Positions 10,746 to 23,771 of a stretch of DNA of 64,000 nt are shown here, one piece after another. A program made the translations under genes and the position numbers. The DNA lies in the NCBI RefSeq assembly GCF_048544455.1, contig NC_133534.1, forward strand, positions 224,654,292 to 224,718,291, given 5' to 3'. This DNA comes from Silene latifolia (Eukaryota > Streptophyta > Magnoliopsida > Caryophyllales > Caryophyllaceae). Each line of letters starts with the position of its first letter. The stretch's first letter is position 1. Under the pieces are notes generated by a model. That model made no database searches. It saw only the letters and a list, made by a program, of their open reading frames with translations, and was not told where the DNA came from.

Positions 10746-13670
10746 GGGCGGATAGATATGAGACAAGTGAAGGAGATACAGTTTTGGTGTTGAAAAAAAG
10801 GCAACGGTAGTAAGAGGGCCAAGAAGAGTAAGAAACCAATAGCATGTAACCAATTGTTTTACTTTTCTCTCGCACCAAGAATTCAAAGAATCTATGCCAC
10901 CAAAAACATTGCCGAACAAATGAGATGGCACAAAGAAAACCCACGTGCTCTGGGGAAGATGAGTCATCCTAGTGATGGGGAAGAATGGAAACGATTTGAT
11001 CAGATGTATCCTGATTTTGCTAAGGAACCCCGCATTGTACGACTTGGCTTGTGTACGGATGGATTTGATCCTTTCGGTAATTTTGGGAGGAAGTATTCTT
11101 GTTGGCCCGTTATGGTCACACCATACAATTTACCACCTTGGTTATGTATGAAAATACCATTTATCTTCTTGTCACTTATTGTTCCCGGACCAAAAAGCCC
11201 GAAACGTAATTTGGATGTTTATTTACAACCACTGGTGGAGGAGTTGAAATATTTGTGGGAAGTTGAGGTGGAAACTTATGATGTGTCTAAAAAACAAAAT
11301 TTTCAACTTAAAGCTTCCCTTTTGTGGACAATAAATGATTTTCCCGCCTATGGTATGCTATCTGGGTGGTCTACACAAGGACAAAAAGCATGTCCTTGTT
11401 GCATGGAGGAAAGTAAAGCATTTTGGCTTCCCAATAGCAAGAAAATAAGCTGGTTTGATTGTCATAGATGCTTCTTACGAGAGGGAAATCCACATAGGAA
11501 GAACAAGAAAGCTTTCACAAAAGGTAAAGAGGTGCTTGATGCCCCTCCGAAACGAGTGCTTGGGATGAGATATGGAAGACGGTATGTGATTTACCATCCC
11601 TTATTGATGGTACCGAGGAAGAATTTAAAGAATTGAAAAAAAGTAAAAACGGTTGGTTTAAAAGAAGCATTCTTTGGGACCTTCCTTATTGGAAGACAAT
11701 GTTGATAAGACATAATTTGGATGTAATGCACATAGAAAAGAATTTCTTTGAGCAACTAATTGACATGATCATGGATGTAGAAGGTGAAAAATGTGATAGC
11801 ATTGCTTCTAGAAAAGATTTGCAGAAATTTTGTCATCGTCCCAAATTACACATTCGCGGCGACGGGTCTAAGCCAACATCCATTTTCACTCTCGACAAAG
11901 TTAAGAGAAAAGTATTGTGTGAGTGGTTACAAAATTTGAAGTTTCCTGATGGGTATGCATCAGATTTTAGTCGATGTGTTGATCTTAAGAAGCTGAAGTT
12001 GCAAGGCTTGAAAAGTCATGATTGTCATGTATTCATGGAGCGATTATTACCCGTTGCTTTGAAACACCTCGTGCCGACAAACGTTTGGAATGCAGTTGTT
12101 GAGATTACTCAATTCTTCCGAGATTTATGTGCCTCTTCAATATGTGTTGATGACATGATTAAATCGGAAGAGCAAATACCACGAGATATTGTGTAAGCTT
12201 GAAATGATCTTTCCTCCTGCATTTTTTTACTCCATGGAGCATCTACCGGTTCATTTGCCATATGAAGCCAAAGTTGGGGGACCCGTCCAATATAGATGGA
12301 TGTATCCATTTGAAAGGTAATTAAGATAATCTAGCTACTTTTAAATTAAAATTAATAATAATAACTAATCTATTTATTATATGTTAACTTTATTATTAAT
12401 AAAACTCATCATTAACTTTTATAGGTTTCTTAATCATTTGAAGAAAAAAATTGGTAATATAGCTAGGGTGGAAGGTTCTATATGCAATGCTTATTTAACG
12501 GAAGAGATTGCAAACTTTTGTTCTCTTTACTTTGAAAAACATATAGAAACCAAAGCAAAAAACTTGAATGTTGAGAAACCAGATGAAGTAGACGGAAGTT
12601 TACCCGAATTTTTTCAAACTCAAGATGATGAAGGGTGTTCATCAAAGGGGCAAACAAGATATTTGGATGATAAGGAGTATAATCGTGCCCACCTTTACGT
12701 GCTATCTAATTGTGACCTCTTGGAGTCATATGAAACACAGTTTGTTAATGATTTCATTCAGAGGAATCCTAATATAAGTAAGGATGATGTTTGGGACAAA
12801 CATGAGGACCAATTTCCATCATGGTTTCAGAAACATGTAATTGAGTTGAATATTCAAGATGATTTGATAAGAAGTTTGGCTTTTGGTCCTTCAAAAATGG
12901 TAAGAACGTGGAATCGATACTCGGTTAATGGGTTTAATTTTCAAACATTCAACCACGGTAAAGGTAAGGCTAGGTGCAATTGGGAGGTTACTATTTCTTC
13001 TCTTGATGACAACGAATACTATGGTATAGTTGAAGATATCTTTGAAATTAGTTATAGTGGACGTGACCGAGCTTATAAAACTGTCTTATTCAAGGTTGAC
13101 TGGAAGGATAATTATGTGGCTGGAATGAGAGTACATGAACAATACAAGCTTGTAGAAGTGAATCGTACTAGAACATACTCTAAGTATGATCCATTTATAC
13201 TTGCACATCAGGCTCATCAAGTGTATTTTGCTACTTATCCAAGCACAACAAATGATAAAAATCAAAATGCGTGGTGTGTAATCTTTAAGACAAAGGCACG
13301 GTCACAAGTTGATACAACTTTTTTCCAAGAATAAAATGTTTCAAATGAAACGCTTTTGTCTCCACCCGATGAAATCAACTATGAGCATGAGAATAAAGAT
13401 GGTGAAGACATGGAAGAGGAAGAATATTATGATGTGGAAGAGAGACTGCCGGGGGAGGATGAGGCGGAGGAGGAGGAGGAGGAGGAGAGAAAGGAAGAAG
13501 AGGAGGAGAGGAGGGGGGAAGATGAGGTGAGGAGGAGAAGGGATGAGGAGAAAAGGAGGAAGGACGAGGGGTTTGGAGATGAAGATGATTATGATGATGA
13601 TGATGACGATGATGAGGATGAGGAAGAGGATGAGGATGAGGACGAGGGGTTTGGAGATGAAGATGATTAA
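10746..13670 (+). pseudogene. CACTA transposase (TNPD-like), catalytic and C-terminal part
   Basis: This continues the gene begun at 989. The Transposase_21 region is clear: RWHKENPRALG, RLGLCTDGFDPFGN, WPVMVTPYNLPPWLCMK, GPKSPKRNLDVYL, LLWTINDFPAYGMLSGWST, then LPYWKTMLIRHNLDVMHIEK and DGYASDFSRCV. After 12196 come MIFPPAFF and GGPVQYRWMYPFERF (DUF4218). An intron, 12317-12424, joins these to FLNHLKKKIGNIARVEGSI. A DUF4216 domain (WNRYSVNGFNFQT) follows at about 12905-13330, then a Glu/Asp-rich tail ending at 13670. Decay: frameshifts between about 10790 and 10830, near 11555 and near 12190 (with a small deletion), and an in-frame TAA at 13332-13334 that cuts off the acidic tail. The family and domain order are clear, and this copy is inactive. 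Confidence 0.88.
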
Positions 13671-13775
13671 ATTGGTATAATTTTGTATTCCTCAAGAGTA
13701 AATTATTAAAATTTAGAAGTCTGTATAATTTTCATTTATCATTATTTGTGTTAATTTTTATTTGTATTACTGCAG

Positions 13776-13919
13776 ATGGTTGGAGCAGGTCGAGGTAGGA
13801 AGTGTGGTGGCTTCTCAGGTTCTAGACAGAGTACGCGTCCGGAGGAGGAGGAGGAGTTTGTACAGGAGGATCCGATGCAGATAGACGGTGACGGTAACGG
13901 TGAGGAGACTGACGCTGCC
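13776..13919 (+). pseudogene. CACTA second gene (Ptta/En/Spm, transposase_24-like), first exon up to LTR insertion
   Basis: ATG at 13776 follows a CTGCAG acceptor-like site and starts an open frame beginning MVGAGRGRKCGGFSG, followed by a Glu-rich and Asp-rich stretch. The frame runs into the chromovirus inserted at 13920, and CACTA coding resumes at 22213 in the same frame (DEPPRVPIRYTSDHRMIL). The 106-base gap from the transposase end is normal for the compact two-gene layout of CACTA elements. Second genes of this family encode DNA-binding partners of the transposase that recognise the subterminal repeats. Confidence 0.7.
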
Positions 13920-15260
13920 TGTAATACTCCGTATTTATAAGTCTTGGGGTACTCTATCGAGTAGGTCTTACTCTGTCAAGTAAGGGTAAGTTGCGTTTTA
14001 GAAAAGTTTCTGACCTGTTGGGTACTCGATCGAGTAGCTGGGGCACTCGATCGAATAAGGGGGCACTCGATCGAGTACCTCGGGTACTCGATCGAGTAGC
14101 CGGTTTTACGGGGAGTTTTCTCGGGTTTTGTTAATTATGCGATTAAGGTATTTAAGCTTTGTCGTCATTATTCTAAATCACTTTTACAAAACCTAAATTA
14201 CTGTTTAAGAGAGAAAGCAAGCAAGTTCTTCATCCTAATCGCATTATTAGCAATACCCGGAGTTTGGAAGGTCAGTTCTTAGCGTTGATTATACCGTTGA
14301 GTTCCTTGCGTCGAGGGTAAGATCTATGTACCCTTTTTATTGTCTTTCCTTTGATTTGGTTAAACCCTAATTTAGAGATTTGGGGGTTTTATGTGTAGTA
14401 TGTGATTTGGTAGCCTTTATGTGTTGTATGATAGGAGGAGGGTTCATAGAAGAATCTTTTTGATTCAAAGATGAAAGAGAGACCGTCGATTGTGTGCTTA
14501 CCAGGTAGGATTTCCTACTCAGTATTAGTCCCATAATGGGATATTGGTGGATGTATTGTGTTTGGTTGTTTGATATAGTAATTGTATTATGATTGTGGTT
14601 GTGATCGTTGTTGATGGTTCGCGAGGCGTGGCCTCGGCTGAGTGGGGTCACTTGCGGGAGTGGCTTCACGCCCTAGTTTCGCCTTCTGTGGAACCCGCCA
14701 CAGAAGGGATGTGCACATTAATGGACAGGGTTATCGCTCACTATGTGGAGCGGGGATTTGGTGGGTACGGCTGCGGTCCCCCACTGGCAGGGCTGGTCCA
14801 GTGGACAGTCAGTGATTGAGATGATTGGATTTGGCGTGATTGTGTGTGTGTGTGTGACGGTTAAGCTGTCTGTTTATCTTATTGTTGGTATTTATTGAAT
14901 TGTGTGATTAGTACTGACCCCGGTGTTGTTTTGTAAACCTGCGGTGATCCATTCGGGAATGGTGAGCATATATTGAGCAGGTATTGAGATGAAATCGGGA
15001 TAGCGGGATGGCCACGACATGATGATAGGAGTCTTCCGCTGTAGCTTATTAGTTATTTACATTTCAGTTAGAACAGTCAGTTTGAGAACATGTAATGCAT
15101 TTTGGTTTGGTTTTGAGAATTGTACTCTTCACTAAGTATTTATATTTAAATGTTGTTTCTTCATTGTTTATTTGATTATCATTGCCTCGGGTAACCGAGA
15201 TGGTAATGTCTTCATACCTGAGTGGTCCTGGTAAGGCACTTGGAGTATGGGGGTGTTACA
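13920..15260 (+). repeat. 5' LTR of chromovirus
   Basis: This 1341-bp LTR pairs with 20898-22207. Six copies of a 14-bp palindrome (TACTCGATCGAGTA and variants) lie within about 13960-14100, near the start of the LTR. Confidence 0.92.
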
Positions 15261-16081
15261 AATGGTATCAGAGCAACGATCCTGAAACCTGTAACCAATG
15301 AACCTAATGAACGTAGGGAGTCAATTAAAATGAACCCGGGGTAAAGGTTGTAGGAGCTAATGCAAAGGCTTGGGAGACGTCCTAAAGTCGCGAACTTGCC
15401 CTACAATTTTGAACCGGTCACATGGGGTAGTGTCTGTCAAGTTGTATGTGTTGTTTGGTTAACTTGTGAGTGAATGTGATGAAGTGTGTGTGATTGTTGG
15501 GTGTTGAAGTAGGAAGTTGAGAATGTGAAAGAAAAGTGATGATATATGGAAACTTGTTGATGGAATGATAACATGTTGGATGTTTTACAATGTGGCATTT
15601 AATAACATGATGAAGTGATCTCGTAGATCGTATGAAAAGATGCGTAGCATGTTTAGTTATGATATAATGTGGTTTTATAAAGTTTAGCATGTTAGCATAT
15701 GACGTAGCATGCGGGTAGCTTTTATGAGTTGGCATGACTCGATCGAGTGGGACTGACTCGATCGGGTGAGTTTTTGACGATTTTGAGTCCAGAATCGTGT
15801 TTTTGGGTACTCGATCGAGTAACTAGGGGTACTCGATCGAGTAGGGGGTCACTCGATCGAGTAGCCTAGCTACTCGGTCGAGTATGTTAGAGATCGAAGG
15901 TCCTGTTTGGGTCGATGTTTGGGTACTCGATCGAGTATGTTGGGCACTCGATCGAGTAGCTTGTTACTCGATCGAGTATGTTTGGGAACTCGATCGAGTA
16001 GGTTCGGGGGGCAGCGTGTTTTCATGTTTTGAGGTTTAGTACGTGTGTTTATGTCTACCCTTTCTTATATATAGTTTCAAG
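15261..16081 (+). other. Chromovirus leader with palindrome array
   Basis: This is the untranslated leader from the primer binding site to the gag start. From 15735 to about 16005 it holds ten copies of the ACTCGATCGAGT palindrome or close variants, spaced about 20-35 bases apart. No coding is seen. Confidence 0.75.
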
Positions 16082-17036
16082 ATGCCGCCCAAGAAGACTG
16101 CTTTGTACGCGAGAGTTGAGCTTATGAACATAGATGACATCGTTAAGATGTTGGAGCATCAGGATGCTCTCACTGAGGCTTTAAAGACTGTGGGGAAAGA
16201 TAAGGATAAGGATAAGGAGAAGGAGGTTGATCATTCTAAAATCAGCCTCTATATCGCGAGGTTTAACCCGAAAGAGTACAAGGGAGTTGGGGAGCCTAAC
16301 CTTCTTGATAGTTGGCTGAGAGAGATGGAGAACATATTAGATTTGGTTCACTTGTCCGATGAGATGAGAGTGGAACAGCTGCGTTCTATCCGAGGGAGGC
16401 ACTGGCAAGTGGTGGGATACGATGAAAGTGAGTGCTAAGGAGATATATACCAACCAAGGGTTACCTGCTATACCTTGGGAGGAGTTTCGTAGGGTTGTGA
16501 GGAAGGAGTTTGTACCGGAACATGTGAGGAGTAAGTTGAGGGAAGAGTTTGTGAGTTTTAAGATGACCATTTGAGATGTCTCGTGGCCGAGTACTACAGG
16601 CAATTCAATGAGAAGTCTAGGTATCTTTGAGGATATGGGTTTGAGTGAGGAGAACCCGGCGTTGAGGTTTGAGAGGGGGTTGACCCCTAAGATTATGGAT
16701 AAGTTACCCGTGGGGATCCTTGCGATGTTAAGGAAGCTTATGAGAGAGGGCCGGGAGAGAGCAGAGAGGTTGGTGGAGATGACTCAGGAGAGGTTAGGTG
16801 GTGAGAAGAGGAAGTCTGAGAGTGAGGGTGGTGGCCAATCTAATCACAAGAAAGGCAACCACAATCAGTCTAAGGGGGTTTCTTCTGGGTCAGGGTTCAG
16901 TGTTGAGGCTTCCTTTGGGCGTGGCCGTGGAAGTGTGAGTAATAGTTGGGGAGTGACCTGCTATAGCTGTGGTGGTGTAGGCCACAAGAGACATGAGTGC
17001 ACAAGTGCACCAGGATCTTTCCAGAGACTGCTGTGA
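16082..17036 (+). pseudogene. Chromovirus gag region (fossil)
   Basis: A start at MPPKKTALYARVE leads into a retrotransposon gag region (FNPKEYKGVGEPNLLDSWL) and ends with a CCHC zinc knuckle (CYSCGGVGHKRHEC at about 16960-17000). Gag forms the virus-like particle and binds RNA. The region is broken. Confidence 0.8.
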
Positions 17037-17238
17037 GCTTCGCGAGCAATGCAGACCATTTGGATCATGGCCAAACCGGGGAAGTCAGAGTTACTAGAGT
17101 GGAGGCAACCGCAACGGCGGTAATTCTTATCAGAAACCACCAACGAACACTAACAACAATCAAGGGTCGGGTGCTAAGCCGACCACATCAGCCAGTACTG
17201 TCCAGGGAGGTGGGCAGAAGACCAGTGGCAAGTTATTC

Positions 17239-20200
17239 ATGATGGAGAAGAAAGCAGCTGAGGAAGATGCGCACGTTATCACCGGTACTTTTCTTGTAAA
17301 TGGTGTTCCTACCTTTGTTTTGTTTGATTCGGGGGCTTCTCAGTCGTTTGTGTCTTCGAGTCATGTTAAACAGTTGGGTTTGAGGGTATATGAGTCTGTT
17401 AGTGAGCGAGTTTTTATACCTTCGGGTGAGTCTGTATCATGTGGGAGATTGTTTAGAGATGTATCTATGATAGTTGGGCAAGTTGATCTACCTGTAGACT
17501 TGCTAGAGTTTCCTTTTGACGGGTTTGAGATGATAGTCGGGATGGACTGGTTAGGAAAGTATAAAGCTAAGATAGACTGTCATCAAAAGAAAGTGTCTTT
17601 AAGAGGTCCTAAGGGTGTTAGTGCGTCTTATCGTGGGTTTCTAGTCAAACCCAAAGTTAAGTTGATTGCAGCTGTCACCTTGAAGTCTTATCTGAGGAAG
17701 GGATGTCCTTTGATCTTGTGCCATGTGAGAGATGACCGGATAGAGAGTCCGACAGTTGATGAGATACCAGTGGTGGGAGAGTTTGCAGATGTTTTTCCAG
17801 AGGAGATCCCGGGGTTGCCACCAAAGAGGGAGATAGATTTCACCGTTGAGTTGAAACCAGGGACGGGGCCAATCTCTAAGGCACCTTACCGTATGGGTCC
17901 TAAGGAGATGGAGGAGCTTAGGAAGCAGTTGGATGATCTGATAGAGAAGGGATACATTAGACCTAGTGTATCGCCGTGGGGAGCACCAGTTCTTTTCGTG
18001 AAGAAGAAAGATGGGAGTTTGAGGTTATGCATAGATTACAGGGAGCTGAACCGAGTGACGATAAAGAACAAGTATCCTTTGCCAAGGATAGATGACCTGT
18101 TTGATCAGTTGAGTGGTGCATCGGTCTTTTCTAAGATTGATTTGAGGTCGGGGTACCATCAGGTGAAGATTAGAGAGGTGGACATACCAAAGACAGCTTT
18201 CACGTCGAGGTATGGCCATTATGAGTATGTGGTGATGCCGTTTGGGTTGTCTAATGCACCGGCAGTGTTTATGGATTTGATGAATAGAATCTTGACGCAG
18301 TTCTTGGACCAGTTTGTAGTGGTATTTATCGATGATATCTTAGTCTACTCTAAGACTAAGGAGGAGCATGAGGAGCATCTGAGGATCGTGTTGCAAACTT
18401 TGAGGGATCATGAGTTGTATGCTAAGCTATCCAAGTGTGAGTTTTGGTTAGAGAAAGTTGCTTTTAAGGGCATGTGATCTCTAAAGATGGGGTAGTTGTG
18501 GATCGGCGAAGATAGAAGCGGTGACAAAGTGGGAAGTACCAAAGAATGTTCTTTGAGGTTAGGAGTTTCTTGGGTTTAGCTGGATACTACGGACGGTTCG
18601 TGAAAGATTTCTCCAAGATAGCTAGACCTATGACAGCGTTGATGAGGAAAGAGAACAGGTTTCGTTGGGATGAGAGTTGTGAGACGGCGTTCCAAACATT
18701 AAAGGAGCGTTTGACCACAGCTCCTGTCTTAGCATTGCCTGAAGGGACCGAGAACTTTGAGGTTTATATAGATGCCTCGAAGAATGGGTTGGGATGTGTG
18801 TTGATGCAGAATGGTAAAGTGATTGCCTATGCTTCTAGGCAATTGAAGCCTTATGAGGAGAACTACCCTACTCATGATCTGGAGTTGGGGGCTGTGGTGT
18901 TAGCTCTCAAGATTTGGAGACATTACCTTTATGGAGCAATCTTTAAGGTATTTTCTGATCACATGAGTCTCAAGTACATCTTCACTCAGAAGGAGTTGAA
19001 CATGAGACAGAGGAGGTGGATGGAGCTGATTGGCGATTATGACATGGAAATCATCTACCATGAAGGGAAGGCCAATGTTGTAGCTGATGCTTTGAGTAGG
19101 AAGAGTGTACATTCTCTGTGTACAGCTCTATCTTTGATGAGGTTGAGAGATGAGGTAGCGAGCTTTGGGATACATATGATGCAGAAAGGAGATGCCATGG
19201 GTGATATGACAGTACAACTTGAGTTTTATGATGATATTCGAGGTAAGCAGGCGTTGGACCCTAAGATAGTGGAGTGGAGAGCTGGAGTAGAGAAAGGGAC
19301 AGTGTCCCGGTTTTCTATTCATACAGATGGTAGTTTGAGGTTTGATGGTAGGTGGTGTGTTCCTAATGATGAGGAGTTGAAAAAGACTATCATGACAGAG
19401 GCACATTGCACACCATATTCAGTACATCCGGGTGGTGACAAGCTATACAAGGATTTGAAGAAAACGTTTTGGTGGCCTGGGATGAAGAAAGAGACAGCTG
19501 AGTTTGTGTCCCGTTGTTTGACATGTCAGAGAGTTAAAGGGGAACAGCGACGACCACAAGGTAAGATTCAGTCTTTAGAGGTACCTGAGTGGAAGTGGGA
19601 ATCCATTTCCATGGATTTCATTGTGGGTTTGCCAAAGAGTCAACAAGGTAACAACATGATTTGGGTAATAGTGGATCGACTGACCAAGTCAGCTCACTTT
19701 GTTCCAATGAAAGATACATGGACTAAGGCACAATTGGCTATGGCCTATCGAAAGAACGTGCTTAAGTTACATGGAGTCCCTAAGGACATAGTGTCCGACG
19801 GAGATACGAGGTTTATATCAAGGTTTTGGAAGGAGTTGCGGGAATCGTTGGGAACAACTTTGAAGATGAGTACTGACATTTCATCCTGCGACAGACGGGC
19901 AGATCGAGAGAACAATCAAGACTTTTAAGGATATGTTGCGAGCTTGTGTGATGGATTTTGGTGGTAGTGGGAGCGAGAGGTTGGACTTGATAGAATTTTC
20001 TTACAATAACGGCTATCACACTAGTATTGGTATGGCACCGTTTGAGGCTTTGTATGGGAGGAGATGTAGGAGTCCAATCTGTTGGGACGATAGTCTTTGG
20101 CAAAGTGGTTTTAGGACCAGAGATGGTGCATGAGATGATGGAACAGATTAAGATGATCAGGGAACGGATGAGAGCAGCTCAGGATCGACAAAAGAGTTAT

Positions 20201-20675
20201 GCAGATCTACATCGCCGGGATATAGAGTTTCAGGTTGGGGATAAGGTTCTTCTGAAAGTGTCTCCTATGCGTGGGGTTATGAGATTTGGGAAGAAAGGCA
20301 AGCTAAGTCAGAAGTTTATAGGGCCGTATGAGATCTTAGAGCGGGTTGGGGAAGTTGCATATCGTCGGCTTTACCATTTGCATTAGAGAGTGCATAATGT
20401 GTTTCCCATGTATCGCAGTGCGGAAGTATGTGAGTGACCCGTCACATGTGTTAGAGGCCGAGACCTTAGAGCTAGATGAGTCCTTATCATACCTTGAGGT
20501 GCCTAAACAGATTCTAGACCGAAAGGTTAGAAAGACTAGGAATGGTGAGACAGTTCTGCTCAAGATCCTTTGGTCTAACCACGAGACCGAGGAAGCTACA
20601 TGGGAGCCAGAGGAGGCTATGAAAGAGCGTTACCCTTTCCTTTTTGATCAGGTATGTATGGTTACGGGGACGTAA
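17239..20675 (+). pseudogene. Chromovirus pol region: protease, RT, RNase H, integrase, chromodomain (fossil)
   Basis: Protease is marked by [11 protein letters not shown] (about 17320-17355). Reverse transcriptase covers about 17880-18400 with [17 protein letters not shown] and [10 protein letters not shown], where the DD pair is catalytic. RNase H begins near 18765 ([14 protein letters not shown]). Integrase has its zinc-binding region near 19400-19550 ([11 protein letters not shown]) and core from about 19600. The C-terminus near 20500-20640 has a chromodomain-like WSNHETEEATWEPEEAM, a feature of plant chromoviruses. The region contains several breaks and is not functional. Confidence 0.88.
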
Positions 20676-20897
20676 CCTTGTTTCTTTCAGGGGGGTAGGA
20701 GATGATCGCGAACAGTTTTTAAAAGTTTTATACCCCTTTTATATGTTGTGTCGGGATGTTTGTCGGGATGAGTTGGGTTAGTAACATGTTTTATGTTGAA
20801 TTTTGTTGTGGTTGTTGAGTCGGGAACGTTATGGGAGTACCTTTGTTTAGTAGTGGTTTGAACTTCGAGGACGAAGTTCCTTTTAAGGAGGGAAGAC

Positions 20898-22207
20898 TGT
20901 AATACTCCGTATTTATAAGTCTTGGGGTACTCTATCGAGTAGGCCTTACTCTGTCGAGTAAGGGTAAGTTGCGTTTTAGAAAAGTTTCTGACCTGTTGGG
21001 TACTCGATCGAGTAGCTGGGGCACTCGATCGAGTAAGGGGGTACTCGATCGAGTAGCCGGTTTTACGGGGAGTTTTCTCGGGTTTTGTTAATTATGCGAT
21101 TAAGGTATTTAAGCTTTGTCGTCATTATTCTAAATCACTTTTACAAAACCTAAAATTCTTGTTTAAGAGAGAAAGCAAGCAAGTTCTTCATCCTAATCGC
21201 ATTATTAGCAATACCCGGAGTTTGGAAGGTCGGTTCTTAGCGTTGATTATACCGTTGAGTTCCTTGCGTCGAGGGTAAGATCTATGTACCCTTTTTATTG
21301 TCTTTCCTTTGATTTGGTTAAACCCTAATTTAGAGATTTGGGGGTTTTATGTGTAGTATGTGATTTGGTAGCCTTTATGTGTTGTATGATAGGAGGAGGG
21401 TTCATAGAAGAAGCTTTTGATTCAAAGAAGAGAGACCGTCGATTGTGTGCTTACCGGGTAGGATTTTCTACTCGGTATTAGTCCCATAATGGGATATTGG
21501 TGGATGTATTGTGTTTGGTTGTTTGATATAGTAATTGTATTGTGATTGTGGTTGTGATCATTGTTGATGGTTCGCGAGGCGTGGCCTCGGCTGAGTGGGG
21601 TCACTTGCGGGAGTGGCTTCACGCCCTAGTTTCGCCTTCTGTGGAACCCGCCACAGAAGGGATGTGCACATTAATGGACGGGGTTATCGCTCACTATGTG
21701 GAGCGGGGATTTGGTGGGTACGGCTGCGGTCCCCCATTGGCGGGTGGTCCAGTGGACGATCGGTGATTGAGATGATTGGATTTGGCGTGATTGTGTGTGT
21801 GTGTGACGGTTGATTTGTCTTTTATCTTATTGTTGGTATTTATTGAATTGTGTGATTAGTGCGACCCGGTGTTGTTTTGTAAACTGCGGTGATCCATTCG
21901 GGGATGGTGAGCAGATATTGAGCGGTATTGAGATGAGTATCGGGATAGTTTGGGATGGCCACGACATGATGATAGGAGTCTTCATTTGTAGCTTATTAGT
22001 TATTTACATTTCAGTTAGAACAGTCAGTTTGAGAACATGTAATGCATTTTGGTTTGGTTTTGAGAATTGTACTCTTCACTAAGTATTTATATTTAAATGT
22101 TGTTTCTTCATTGTTTATTTGATTATCATTGCCTCGGGTAACCGAGATGGTAATGTCTTCATACCTGAGTGGTCCTGGTAAGGCACTTGGAGTATGAGGG
22201 TGTTACA
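20898..22207 (+). repeat. 3' LTR of chromovirus
   Basis: This 1310-bp partner of 13920-15260 has the same ends and five palindrome copies near its start. It is shorter than the left LTR mainly because it lacks one palindrome-containing unit. CTGCC and CACTA exon sequence follow it. Confidence 0.92.
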
Positions 22208-22212
22208 CTGCC

Positions 22213-23771
22213 GACGAGCCACCACGGGTGCCGATACGGTACACTTCGGATCATCGGATGATTCTTGAGCCGTCGGGATTATGGTAAGTTTTATTCTTTA
22301 TTAGTCTACTATTTTGATTTCTTTTTTTTTTTTTGTAAAATAATAATTGTTTGTAATTTTACAAGTTCAGAATAAATGCAGGTTTATGGACGATTGCGTG
22401 ATACGAGGTGTCACGAAAAGCACGAAGACTAATTTCGTGGGTCCAATTCCTACATCGTGGACACAAGCTTCTCATGCACAAAGAGAGGCGTGGTTCAATA
22501 ACTTTCGGGTATATATTTTCCGTAATTCTTTGTTTTAGAAACCAAATAATTAATTTTGATAAATTTTTTAAGAACCAAGGTTATACTTTTACTTTATACT
22601 AATATGAAATTTTGTCGCATTTTTTTTGTAGCTATCATTTGCTTGGTCACCGTCTCAAGAACAGAATGTCCGTAACAGGTACAATGACGTCGGTACTCGA
22701 CGATATCGAGACGTGATCTGGAAGGTAATTAGGCGCCCAAAGGAACCAGACCACATGAAAGGTATTTAATTAACTTGTTTTGTTATTTGTATTAATTAGC
22801 ATATAATCTCTTATATTATAAATAATATCAGTAACTTATTAGTTATGATTTCATATGTGTAATTGCAGGTGACAAGTATGAAGGCTTAATAAAGCATACC
22901 AAAAGTGAAGCTTTTCAGAAGAAGTCTAAGCAAGCATCCCTCAACAAAAGAGGAGGAAAGGAAGACGCCGTGAACGAGCCTACTCATTACGCGGGTTCAC
23001 GGTCGTTCTGGGATAAAGTATTAGGTGTAAGTTTGTCTATTATTTCACACTTTTTTTTGTTTTCAATGCAACATGTTTATTTTATGTTAGATTTTTTGTT
23101 GATTTTCTAACATGTATGTTTTTTTTTCATTCAGAAAGGAAAGAAGAAGTCAAAGCCGATTGCGACGGTACCGAACCCATTTCGGACACGCATTCCGGGT
23201 TGACCACAAAGGGGTTAGAACTTGGACTAAGCCAAAAGACAAGCAATTATATGTAAGTTTTCCCTAACACTTAATTTTTGTTAATTTATTCTCTTTTAAA
23301 ATGTCGTATATAAGGTGGTTACCATATTAACTTACAACCATTTGTTTAATATTGTAGGAAGCATTTGAATAAGAAAAAGCCGTCAATCCAGAAAAACCGG
23401 ATAATGACATATGGTATGAGTTGGTGGATGGCTTCAAGAAAGGGCACGTGTATGGTACCGGAAGTTCAACACCGGCTTTCTATGATAAAACGCGTAGAAG
23501 ATCGACTTCAACAATTCCCAGCAACACGTATCAACCGGGAATTATTAGTCAACTTCAAAATCAAATAAGAGAGCGTGATGAACGTGATGCCAAACGTGAT
23601 GAAGAACTTGCCAAACGTGATGAAGAATTCCGCCAAATGAAGGAAAGAATGGAAATTTTTGAGAATTGGTGGCAAAGTTGTAACCCCGGACCTAGACCCA
23701 ACTACGATCCAAATGATCCGCATGGTCCACATGGAGGGAGTGGAGTCGGTGTTGGCTTCCAAGTAAGATGA
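22213..23771 (+). pseudogene. CACTA second gene (Ptta/En/Spm, transposase_24-like), remaining exons
   Basis: Exons bounded by GT-AG sites can be read: end of exon 1 to 22283, then 22382-22508, 22632-22761, 22869-23026, about 23135-23252 and 23358-23771. They encode IPTSWTQASHAQREAWFNNF, WSPSQEQNVRNRYNDVGTRR, KYEGLIKHTKSEAFQKKSKQ and HYAGSRSFWDKVLG, the conserved blocks of plant transposase_24 proteins. A charged C-terminal coiled coil follows (RDEELAKRDEEFRQMKERME). Decay: the fifth exon needs a change of frame to give the conserved RVDHKGVRTWTKP block, and the last exon has an in-frame TAA at 23370-23372. The likely role in intact relatives is binding of subterminal repeats together with the transposase. 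Confidence 0.78.

Larger units (their letters stand above)
13920..22207 (+). mobile_element. Ty3/gypsy chromovirus (Tekay/Del-like) LTR retrotransposon
   Basis: LTRs at 13920-15260 and 20898-22207 start TGTAATACTCCG and end GGGTGTTACA. The target duplication CTGCC lies at 13915-13919 and 22208-22212. The primer binding site TGGTATCAGAGC is at 15263-15274, and a purine tract (AAGGAGGGAAGA) precedes the right LTR. Gene order is gag with a zinc knuckle, protease, reverse transcriptase, RNase H, integrase, then a chromodomain-like C-terminus, which places it among Ty3/gypsy chromoviruses. The LTRs differ by a few percent by eye, including small indels, so it is older than the LARD-like element. 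The coding region carries roughly half a dozen breaks and is a fossil. Confidence 0.93.

Noticed and set aside
13375-13695. Minus-strand His/Pro-rich frame
   Set aside because: It is the reverse complement of the acidic tail of the CACTA transposase.
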